The translations under genes were made by a program, and so were the position numbers. 6,395 nucleotides of DNA from Gammaproteobacteria bacterium. Its GTDB lineage: Bacteria; Pseudomonadota; Gammaproteobacteria; Chromatiales; Chromatiaceae. The notes under the pieces are model-generated. The model was not told the origin of the DNA. It saw only the letters and a list, made by a program, of their open reading frames with translations, and made no database searches. Below, piece by piece: positions 1 through 4,944 of the stretch (position 1 is the stretch's first letter; every line of letters starts with the position of its first letter). Where the stretch lies: contig JADGBD010000059.1 in NCBI GenBank assembly GCA_015231665.1, forward strand, positions 2,870 to 9,264. The letters run 5' to 3'.

Positions 1-704
1 GGTAGCATCAGCCGCAGGATGCGTCGGACGCCCTCATCCTTGAAGTTGACCCGTGGCCGCGGCAGCAATTTCAGCTTGTTGAGAAAGGGCAGCTGGAAGG
101 TCAGCTGGGCCATCCCGGCGATCAGCACACCCCAGGCCAGGGCGGTGATCGGCTCCTGCATATAGGGCGCAAGCCAAAGGGCGGCGCCGATCAGCGCCAG
201 ATTCAGCAGCACCGGGGTGAAGGCGGGGATGGCAAAGCGGTTGTAGGCATTGAGGATGCCGCCGGCAAAGGCGGTGAGGGAGATGAACAGCAGGTAAGGA
301 AAGGTCAGCCGCAGCATGTCCGCGGCCAGGTCATGCTTGCCCGGCTCGTCGGCAAAACCGGGGGCGAAAATCATCACCAGCAGCGGCGATGCCGCCACTC
401 CCACCAGGGTGATCCCCACCAGGACCAGGCCCAGGGTGCCGCCGACGGTATCGACAAAGGCCTTAAGCTCGGCAAAATCGCGCTTGACCTTGTACTCGCT
501 GAGCACCGGCACAAAGGCGGCGGCAAAGGCCCCCTCGGCAAACAGGCGGCGGAGGAAGTTGGGGATCTTGAAGGCGACAAAGAAGGCATCGGTATGGCCA
601 TTGGCGCCGAAGGTATGGGCCAGCACCAGGTCGCGGACAAAGCCCAGCACCCGCGAGATCATGGTGTTGCTGCTGACCTTGGCAAGGGCGCGAATCAGGC
701 TCAA
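1..704 (-). CDS. murJ: Lipid II flippase MurJ (MviN), N-terminal 234 codons, runs off the left edge
   Basis: MurJ is the inner-membrane flippase of the MOP superfamily that moves lipid II across the cytoplasmic membrane for peptidoglycan synthesis. The reading frame is open from a stop at 723-725 to the window edge and contains no ATG or GTG before codon 15, so I place the start at TTG (702-704). With that start the protein begins MSLIRALAKVSSNTMISRVL, and R18, R24, A29, D39, R52 and E57 fall at exactly the numbers known for important residues in E. coli MurJ. This strongly supports the TTG start. Hydrophobic helices follow around residues 80-105, 120-145, 150-175 and 180-205, and the visible part ends in the family-typical VRRILRLML stretch. 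The family is about 510 residues long, so roughly 45% is visible. Codon use is GC-rich like the chemotaxis genes. A candidate promoter lies at 737-766. A clear Shine-Dalgarno is lacking: only GGAACCCCC stands before the TTG, so initiation may be weak. Confidence 0.95.
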   Translation of the reverse strand, partial: MSLIRALAKVSSNTMISRVLGFVRDLVLAHTFGANGHTDAFFVAFKIPNFLRRLFAEGAFAAAFVPVLSEYKVKRDFAELKAFVDTVGGTLGLVLVGITLVGVAASPLLVMIFAPGFADEPGKHDLAADMLRLTFPYLLFISLTAFAGGILNAYNRFAIPAFTPVLLNLALIGAALWLAPYMQEPITALAWGVLIAGMAQLTFQLPFLNKLKLLPRPRVNFKDEGVRRILRLML

Positions 705-838
705 AGCGGGGGTTCCGAAAGCTCAAAGGGAGGCAGATTATGCGCCTGTCGGCGGACGGCTGCCAGCGGTCCGGCGCCAGCTACCAGCAGTCAGAAGACC
801 CAACCTCAACTTGCCAAAGCCGGCAGCAAACATCGGAT
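705..838. other. Non-coding upstream region of murJ
   Basis: This stretch between the murJ start and the CGCAAAG repeats contains the murJ leader and promoter candidate at 737-766. Beyond that I see no gene, RNA or repeat. The rpsT gene that often lies divergently beside murJ in Gammaproteobacteria is absent, and I find no remainder of the broken vapC here. Confidence 0.5.
737..766 (-). promoter_or_regulatory. Candidate sigma70 promoter of murJ
   Basis: Read on the minus strand, CTGGCA (766-761, 4 of 6 matches to TTGACA) is followed after 18 bases by CATAAT (742-737, 5 of 6 matches to TATAAT). Transcription would begin near 730, giving a short leader of about 25-30 bases before the TTG start at 704. 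The position is good but the -35 match is moderate, so this is a prediction from sequence only. Confidence 0.42.
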
Positions 839-874
839 CGCAAAGAACGCAAAGGAAACGCAAAGGGCGCAAAG
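839..874. repeat. Four spaced CGCAAAG direct repeats
   Basis: The heptamer CGCAAAG occurs at 839-845, 848-854, 859-865 and 868-874, with start-to-start spacings of 9, 11 and 9 bases. The minus strand reads as CTTTGCG units. Similar CGCAAAG/CTTTGCG strings are, to my knowledge, scattered between genes in many bacterial genomes. The array sits between murJ and the broken vapC and follows directly on the palindromic repeats. The spacing is loosely iteron-like, but nothing else suggests an origin or a protein-binding role. Confidence 0.7.
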
Positions 875-899
875 AGTTAACAAGATTGCAAATGCGTAG

Positions 900-928
900 C
901 CTGGATGGAGCGAAGCGGAATCCGGGGC
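900..928. repeat. REP-like palindromic element with GCGAAGC mini-hairpin
   Basis: CCTGGAT (900-906) pairs with ATCCGGG (920-926) in a 7-base stem containing one G-T wobble. The loop (907-919) contains GCGAAGC (910-916), a DNA heptamer known to form an unusually stable mini-hairpin. The consensus GTAGCC-GGATGGAGCGAAGCGGAATCC resembles an intergenic repeat I recall from many proteobacterial genomes, which is inference without a search. It lies inside the reading frame of the truncated vapC and contributes its foreign C-terminal codons. Confidence 0.65.
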
Positions 929-940
929 TGGTGCAAGCCT

Positions 941-964
941 AGTGCGGGCGAGGCCGCCCGCGCT
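941..964. repeat. Strong GC-rich hairpin, second palindromic repeat unit
   Basis: GCGGGCG (944-950) and CGCCCGC (955-961) form a perfect 7-base stem around a 4-base loop AGGC. The stem extends outward by a T-G wobble (943/962), G-C (942/963) and A-T (941/964) to 10 pairs. Neither strand has a T-run directly after the stem, so it is unlikely to be an intrinsic terminator. With the palindrome at 900-928 it probably forms one composite repeat of about 65 bases that interrupts the toxin gene. Its right edge falls close to the point where PIN-domain similarity stops. Confidence 0.65.
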
Positions 965-1016
965 CCCGGGGTTTCATCGGTCAGCCACTCAATCCATCCA
1001 CAGGTGTCAATCAGCT

Positions 1017-1241
1017 TCAATCGGGCATCCTCTCACTGCGGTCACGATAATCCATAATGGTATCCCCGGCGATACCGGCAAGTGAGCCACGCGCTTCCTG
1101 CAAACTTTGCATCGGGATCAGTTCGATAATATGGCCGCGCTCCAGCAGCACAAAACGCTGGCCCTGCTGCAACTTGAGGTTGTCTTGGATCACCTTGGGA
1201 ATCGAGAGTTTAAAGTTACTGGAGAGTTCTGCCTGTATCAT
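1017..1241 (-). CDS. AbrB/MazE/VapB-family antitoxin, apparently orphaned
   Basis: This 74-residue protein has the swapped-hairpin AbrB DNA-binding fold in residues 1-45. The visible signs are LSSNFKLSIPKVIQDNLKL, then QGQRF and a second strand pair ending in IIELIPM. These domains dimerise and bind the antitoxin's own promoter. The C-terminal part (residues 46-74, with DYRDRSER near the end) corresponds to the flexible toxin-binding tail of VapB-type proteins. ATG at 1239-1241 is preceded by AAAAGG, a usable ribosome site about 8 bases upstream. The stop overlaps the TTG start of the vapC stub downstream, so the pair was once a coupled operon. Base composition is visibly more AT-rich than the flanking chemotaxis genes and murJ, consistent with horizontal acquisition. 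With the toxin destroyed, it may persist as a simple repressor, neutralise a related toxin elsewhere, or be decaying. Family assignment is firm; the present role is unknown. Confidence 0.85.
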   Translation of the reverse strand: MIQAELSSNFKLSIPKVIQDNLKLQQGQRFVLLERGHIIELIPMQSLQEARGSLAGIAGDTIMDYRDRSERMPD

Positions 1242-1284
1242 GGTTTTTGCCTTTTACTTTGAGTGATGCTGATTCAGTCTAGCG

Positions 1285-1318
1285 ATCATAGAGCAAATGA
1301 GAGCTCCGTGATTTTCAC
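1285..1318 (-). promoter_or_regulatory. Possible antitoxin promoter with GTGA-N3-TCAC inverted repeat
   Basis: On the minus strand TATGAT (1290-1285) is a good -10 candidate, 43 bases upstream of the antitoxin ATG. No good -35 is found at 16-18 bases. Covering that place is an inverted repeat GTGA-AAA-TCAC (1318-1308), a reasonable position for an operator. AbrB/VapB antitoxins usually repress their own promoters, so autoregulation here is plausible but unproven. Confidence 0.3.
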
Positions 1319-1327
1319 AATTAGAAG

Positions 1328-1358
1328 CCCTAACCCCTAACCCCTAGTCCCTAACCCC
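1328..1358 (-). repeat. Telomere-like GGGGTTA repeats, potential G-quadruplex at the end of the chemotaxis operon
   Basis: The plus strand reads as CCCTAA/CCCCTAA units. On the minus strand, which is the coding strand of the operon, there are five G-runs of 4, 3, 4, 4 and 3 bases (1358-1355, 1351-1349, 1344-1341, 1337-1334, 1330-1328). They are separated by TTA, ACTA, TTA and TTA. This satisfies the standard four-run G-quadruplex pattern with short loops. The array begins five bases after the parA stop codon, so it would be present in the operon's mRNA 3' end. No intrinsic terminator hairpin with a T-run is visible between the parA stop and the antitoxin gene. A role in transcript ending or stability is inference. 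Confidence 0.75.
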
Positions 1359-1363
1359 GATTC

Positions 1364-2137
1364 CTACTCCCCTTGCCGCAGCAGGAACTCCAACAAAGCG
1401 GTATAGGCTTCGACGCCGCGGGAGCGGGGGGCGAAGAAGGGGGGTGGCAGGCCGGATTTGCTTGCATCGCGCAGGCGGGTGTCCACCGGGATGACCCCGG
1501 GCCAGAGCTGCTCGCGGTAGCTTTGGCGCAGCACCCGCAGACTGTCCTGGGAGGCGCGGGTGCGCTGGTCGGACATGGTCGGCACAATCACATCGGGCAG
1601 GGGCTTTTGGCGGGCCTTGAGCACCATCTGCAGGGTGTGGGTCATGCGCTCCAGGCCCTTGAGGGCGAGAAACTCGGTCTGCACCGGGATTATCAGCTGG
1701 TCGCAGGCCGCCAGGGCGTTGATCAGCAGCACCCCGAGCAGGGGCGGGCAGTCGATCAGCACATAGTCGAATTCGTCCGCCAGCTGCTTGAGCGCGCCCT
1801 TGAGGATCAGCCCCATGCCGTTGAGTTTGCCGGCCTGGCGGTCCAGGGTCGCTTGGGCGAGGGAGGCGGGCAGCAGGATCAGGCCCTCGGTGCCGGTCTC
1901 GCAGAGCAGGCTGCGGGGGTCGAGGCTGCGCTTGTCGGCGTTGGCCTGGAACAGGCTGTAGACACTGTCTTCGAGGTTGTCCGGGTCGTAGCGAAAATAG
2001 CTGGTCATGGAACCGTGGGGGTCCATGTCCACCAGCAGTACGCGAAAACCCCAGGCCGCCAGCAGGCCGCCGAGGGAGACGGTGGTGGTGGTCTTGGCCA
2101 CCCCGCCTTTCTGGTTGGCTATGGCCCAGACCTTCAC
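1364..2137 (-). CDS. ParA/MinD-family ATPase of the chemotaxis operon (polar array positioning type)
   Basis: This 257-residue protein is a Walker-type ParA ATPase. The deviant Walker A loop is KGGVAKTT at residues 10-17, with the signature lysine K10 and the P-loop lysine K15. The A' motif is VDMDPHGSMTSYF (D37, D39), and the switch II / Walker B region is VLIDCPP (D129). Chromosomal and plasmid ParAs use this cycle for DNA partition. The copy embedded between motD and cheW genes in polar flagellates (called ParC in Vibrio, PA1462 in Pseudomonas) instead places chemotaxis arrays at the cell pole. The location here and the DPHGSMTSYF signature support that second role; no parB gene or parS site is visible. 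GTG start (2135-2137) overlaps the motD stop as GTGA, with GGGGGAG about 7 bases upstream, so translation is probably coupled. The common Walker A glycine after GGV is Ala14 here, a variant seen in some ParAs. The usual ParP/CheW partners do not follow; the stop runs into the G-rich repeat. Confidence 0.88.
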   Translation of the reverse strand: MKVWAIANQKGGVAKTTTTVSLGGLLAAWGFRVLLVDMDPHGSMTSYFRYDPDNLEDSVYSLFQANADKRSLDPRSLLCETGTEGLILLPASLAQATLDRQAGKLNGMGLILKGALKQLADEFDYVLIDCPPLLGVLLINALAACDQLIIPVQTEFLALKGLERMTHTLQMVLKARQKPLPDVIVPTMSDQRTRASQDSLRVLRQSYREQLWPGVIPVDTRLRDASKSGLPPPFFAPRSRGVEAYTALLEFLLRQGE

Positions 2138-3030
2138 GGCGCTGCTCCCCCGCCTGTGGCAGCCGGGTTGCGCACGGGGCCACGCATCGGGCCAACTGGC
2201 ACGGCGTCAGCGGCGAGAATCAGCAGGCTGACCCGGCGGTTTTGCGCCCGCCCCTCGGCGCTGGCGTTATCGCCGCGGGGTTGGTATTCGCCAAAGCCGA
2301 TGGCGCTGAGGCGCTGAGGCTCCAGGCCGAGGCGGGCGAGATAATGGGCGACGCTGGCGGCGCGGGCGGCGGAGAGCTCCCAGTTGGAGGGGAACTCGCG
2401 GGTGCGGATGGGGATGTTGTCGGTGTGGCCCTCGATGTTGATCAGGTTGGGGCCGCCCTTGAGCACCCGGCTGAGTTCGCGCAGGGCGCGCAGGGCCTCG
2501 CGATTGAGCCGGGCGGCGCCGGTCTCGAACAACAGCTGGCTGTCCAGATTCAGCTCGATCCAATCCTTGTGGTAGTCGATGCTGGCCAGGTTCTGTGCCA
2601 GCAGGTCACCGAGGGCTTGCTCCAGGCGGGCACCCAGCGCCAGCAGGGATTCTTCCGCCGGGGCTGGCTCCGCTGGGGTTTGGGGCTCGGGATCGGGGTC
2701 AGGCTTAGGCTGGCTTTGTGCCTGCTGCGGGGTTTCCAGCGGAGTTTCCAGTGGGGCCTCTGGCAGGGCCTCCTGCAGTGGCGGCAGGGGCTCGGGCAGG
2801 GGCATCAGCTGGCCGCCGGGCTCGACGCCGATGGGACTGCCACGATCCTTCTGACCCTGATCCTGGAAGGCGTCGGTGAGGGTCTCGGTGAGCACCCGGT
2901 ATTTGCCCTCGTTGACCGAGGAAATGGCGTACATGACGACAAAAAAGGCGAACAGCAGGGTGATGAAGTCGGCGTAGGACACCAGCCAACGATCGGTATT
3001 GTCCTCGTCCTCCCGCTGTCGCTTGCGCAT
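2134..3030 (-). CDS. motD: Flagellar stator protein MotD (MotB family)
   Basis: MotD anchors the stator to peptidoglycan and carries the ion-binding aspartate. The 298-residue protein has a short basic/acidic cytoplasmic start and one transmembrane helix (about 15-37, SYADFITLLFAFFVVMYAIS) with the essential Asp at residue 21. A proline/glutamate-rich linker (about 75-127, including a PLET repeat) follows, then an OmpA-like peptidoglycan-binding domain (about 150-272) with GHTDN (201-205), NWELSAARA (216-224) and NRRV (264-267). The helix sequence resembles proton-type MotB/MotD rather than sodium-type PomB, which is inference from recall. The frame stays open upstream to 3522, but homology begins at the ATG at 3028-3030, two bases after the motC stop. 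The end overlaps the parA start by four bases. MotB cannot be excluded by sequence alone, but gene order fits MotD of a two-stator organism. Confidence 0.92.
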   Translation of the reverse strand: MRKRQREDEDNTDRWLVSYADFITLLFAFFVVMYAISSVNEGKYRVLTETLTDAFQDQGQKDRGSPIGVEPGGQLMPLPEPLPPLQEALPEAPLETPLETPQQAQSQPKPDPDPEPQTPAEPAPAEESLLALGARLEQALGDLLAQNLASIDYHKDWIELNLDSQLLFETGAARLNREALRALRELSRVLKGGPNLINIEGHTDNIPIRTREFPSNWELSAARAASVAHYLARLGLEPQRLSAIGFGEYQPRGDNASAEGRAQNRRVSLLILAADAVPVGPMRGPVRNPAATGGGAAP

Positions 3031-3032
3031 CT

Positions 3033-3770
3033 TCAGAGGAACCCCCGCAACTTGGCTTCGATGTGGCGCGGGTTTTCCCCCTCGGCGATGGATACCACCC
3101 CCTCCACCACCATGCGGTAATACTGGGTCTGGTCGAGCACATGGGCCTTGAGCTTGTTGCCGAAGGGCAGCAGAAAGAGGTTGGCCAGGCCCACGCCGTA
3201 GATGGTAGCGACAAAGGCGGTGGCGATGCCGGAGCCGAGCATGGCCGGGTCGGCCAGATTCTGCATCACATGGATCAGCCCCATCACCGCGCCGAGGATG
3301 CCGATGGTCGGTGCATAGCCGCCCATGGCGACAAACACCCGCGCGGCGTTGATGTCTTCGTCCTCGCGGTTTTCCAGCTCCATGTCCAGCACCAGGCGGA
3401 TCGCCTCGGGCTCGCCGCCGTCCACCAGCAGTTGCATGGCCTTGCGGACGAAGCCGTCGGCTTCCTGGTCCGATGCCCGCTCCAGCGCCAGCAGGCCGTC
3501 CTTGCGGGCGATGCCGCCCCATTCCACCAGCTTGCGGATCATCGCCGGGCGGTCACGTTTGGTGGGGGCAAACACCTTGCCGGACAGGCGCAGGGCGCGG
3601 ACAAAGGTGCGCGCTGGGGTCTGCAGCAGGGCAGCGGCGATGGTGCCGCCGAAGACTATGACCATCGCCGGGCCATTGATCAGCGCCGAGGCATGGCCGC
3701 CTTCCAGCAGGTTGCCGCCGAGGATGGCGGCGAAGCCGAGGACAACACCAATGAGACTGAGGATATCCAT
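3033..3770 (-). CDS. motC: Flagellar stator protein MotC (MotA family)
   Basis: This 245-residue protein is the four-helix MotA-type stator subunit, which forms the ion channel with MotD and pushes on the rotor protein FliG. Hydrophobic helices lie at about 1-20, 28-50, 147-170 and 180-203. The third contains GGYAPTIGILGAVMGLIHVM with the conserved proline P154, and the fourth ends in LFLLPFGNKLK with P202; these match the two functional prolines of MotA. The cytoplasmic loop after helix 2 carries R89 and E97, plausible equivalents of the FliG-contacting E. coli R90 and E98. ATG at 3768-3770 lies 16 bases after the cheB stop. An AGG is about 13 bases upstream, somewhat far for a ribosome site. 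An ATG at 3776-3778 is in another frame. The choice of MotC over MotA follows from the neighbourhood between cheB and motD, as in Pseudomonas. Confidence 0.93.
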   Translation of the reverse strand: MDILSLIGVVLGFAAILGGNLLEGGHASALINGPAMVIVFGGTIAAALLQTPARTFVRALRLSGKVFAPTKRDRPAMIRKLVEWGGIARKDGLLALERASDQEADGFVRKAMQLLVDGGEPEAIRLVLDMELENREDEDINAARVFVAMGGYAPTIGILGAVMGLIHVMQNLADPAMLGSGIATAFVATIYGVGLANLFLLPFGNKLKAHVLDQTQYYRMVVEGVVSIAEGENPRHIEAKLRGFL

Positions 3771-3786
3771 GGGCCCATGCGCACCT

Positions 3787-4860
3787 TCAGCTGAAGTGCT
3801 CCGTCAGGGCCTTGGCCATGTCGTTGAGCGGCAGTACCCGGTCGGAGAGACCGGTGCTTTCCACCGCCTGGGGCATGCCGTAAACCACGCAGCTGGAGGC
3901 GTGCTGCGACCAGAGAGCGGAGCCGGCCTGTTTGAGCAGGCGTGCGCCCTGCAGGCCATCGGAGCCCATGCCGGTGAGCACCAGGGCGAGGGATTTGTTG
4001 GCGAAGGTACGCGCCGCCGAGCCGAACAGCACATCCACGCTGGGGCGGTAGATCTGACCGGCGGTGCTGTCGCGCACCTGCACGCTGGTCTGGCTCGGGC
4101 GGCCGTCGAACAGCAGTTGGTGACCCCCGGGGGCGATGAGCACCGTGCCCGGTTGCGGGCGATCGCCGTCCTGGGCCTCGCGCACCCGTACCTTGCACAG
4201 GTTGTCCAGGCGATCGGCAAAGGCACGGGTGAAATCCGCCGGCATGTGGATGGCAACGACGATGGGCACGGGAAAGCTGGCCGGCAGCAGGGTGAGGATG
4301 TTCTGCAGGGCGATGGGGCCGCCGGTGGAGGCGCCGATGAGCAGAATCTGCTCGCGTCGGCCGGCGCCGGCGCCGGCGCTCGGCAGTGGCTGCGGCCTGA
4401 CTGGTGCTAGGGTCACGGCAGGCTTGGGTGCTTCGGCACGGCGGGCGGCGATCAGCGGCCGCTTGGCGATGGCGAGGATGCGGCTGCACAGCTCGCAGTG
4501 GCCCAGGCCGGCGGAGGCTTCCACCGAGTTGAGCTGCTTTGGCAGAAAGTCCACCGCGCCGGCCTCCAAGGCATCCAGGGTGGCCTTGGCGCCGTTGTAG
4601 GTGAGCACGGAGAACATCAGCACCGGCGTCGGTCGCTGGGCCATGATCCGGCGCACCGCCTCAATGCCGTCGAGGACCGGCATCTCAATGTCCATGGTGA
4701 TCACATCGGGCTGCAGCCGGCGGGCCTGTTCTACCGCCTCCAGGCCATCGCTGGCCAGGCCGACGACTTCCAGCGCCGGCTCGCGCGCCAGGGCATCGGT
4801 AATGCGCTTGCGAAAAAAGGCCGAATCATCGACAACCAGAACTCGAATCTTGTCAGCCAT
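3787..4860 (-). CDS. cheB: Chemotaxis response regulator protein-glutamate methylesterase CheB
   Basis: CheB removes methyl groups from receptor glutamates, and deamidates glutamines, to bring about adaptation; it is activated by phosphoryl transfer from CheA. The 357-residue protein has an N-terminal receiver domain (1-125) with the acidic pair D11/D12, phospho-acceptor D57 in ITMDIEMPVLDG, and K108. A linker of about 40 residues rich in Ala, Pro and Gly follows. The C-terminal esterase domain (170-355) has the catalytic triad Ser178 (GASTGG), His205 (AIHMP) and Asp301 (GMGSDG). Length and all key residues are normal. ATG at 4858-4860 has an excellent ribosome site, AAGGAAA, just upstream. 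It follows cheA after 84 bases and precedes motC by 16, matching the standard gammaproteobacterial order. The receiver end carries a CELC pair (Cys122, Cys125), possibly just chance. Confidence 0.97.
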   Translation of the reverse strand: MADKIRVLVVDDSAFFRKRITDALAREPALEVVGLASDGLEAVEQARRLQPDVITMDIEMPVLDGIEAVRRIMAQRPTPVLMFSVLTYNGAKATLDALEAGAVDFLPKQLNSVEASAGLGHCELCSRILAIAKRPLIAARRAEAPKPAVTLAPVRPQPLPSAGAGAGRREQILLIGASTGGPIALQNILTLLPASFPVPIVVAIHMPADFTRAFADRLDNLCKVRVREAQDGDRPQPGTVLIAPGGHQLLFDGRPSQTSVQVRDSTAGQIYRPSVDVLFGSAARTFANKSLALVLTGMGSDGLQGARLLKQAGSALWSQHASSCVVYGMPQAVESTGLSDRVLPLNDMAKALTEHFS

Positions 4861-4944
4861 GGATTTCCTTGATCAGTTACAACGACTTATCGCGGCTTGG
4901 GGGTGCGGCCGATTTGAATTGGCGGGAACTGTCCCGACAGGCTG
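4861..4944 (-). other. cheA-cheB intergenic gap
   Basis: This 84-base space is the longest gap inside an otherwise tight operon. It holds the strong ribosome site of cheB next to 4861. A small interrupted palindrome, CTGT-CGGG-ACAG on the minus strand near 4941-4930, is too short to act as a terminator. I find no convincing internal promoter, so cheB is probably read from the cheA transcript. Confidence 0.5.

Larger units (their letters stand above)
877..1020 (-). pseudogene. Truncated VapC-like PIN-domain toxin gene, disrupted by palindromic repeats
   Basis: The frame starts at TTG (1018-1020), which overlaps the antitoxin stop in the string TTGA, a common translational-coupling arrangement in toxin-antitoxin pairs. 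It ends at TAA (877-879) after 47 codons. The first residues read MKLIDTCGWIEWLTDETP, which closely resembles the start of PIN-domain VapC ribonucleases (hydrophobic strand, first catalytic Asp at residue 5, then the CGWIEW motif). After about residue 18 the codons come from the palindromic repeats and resemble no protein. Full-length VapC proteins are about 130 residues with three or four acidic active-site residues; only the first remains. I see no continuation of the toxin between 876 and 705. The product should be inactive if made at all. Identification rests on a short N-terminal stretch, but its position right after a VapB-type antitoxin makes it convincing. Confidence 0.72.

Noticed and set aside
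839..874. CGCAAAG units as a CRISPR array or plasmid-type iteron origin
   Set aside because: Units are only 7 bases with 2-4 base spacers, and there is no Cas or replication gene nearby.
316..942. 208-codon plus-strand frame crossing murJ and the repeats
   Set aside because: It runs antisense through murJ, the non-coding leader and the repeat cluster; Arg/Ser/Thr/Lys-rich with no motif.
941..964. GC-rich hairpin as an intrinsic terminator
   Set aside because: No T-run follows the stem on either strand, and it belongs to a repeat unit.
1364..2137. parA as a chromosome or plasmid partition locus
   Set aside because: No parB follows and no parS-like palindrome is visible; it is locked into the che-mot operon by a GTGA overlap.
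1373..2317. 314-codon plus-strand frame opposite parA and motD
   Set aside because: Low-complexity Gly/Gln/His composition antisense to two conserved genes.
3031..3522. 164-codon N-terminal extension of the motD frame
   Set aside because: These codons lie inside motC in another frame and give Arg/Gly/His-rich sequence; MotB-family homology begins at the ATG at 3030.
3325..4410. 361-codon plus-strand frame opposite cheB and motC
   Set aside because: It spans two real genes on the other strand and has no recognisable motifs; an antisense shadow.
4887..4894. FliA (sigma28)-like -10 CGCGATAA upstream of cheB
   Set aside because: It resembles GCCGATAA only in part, and no TAAA-type -35 element is found at the required spacing.
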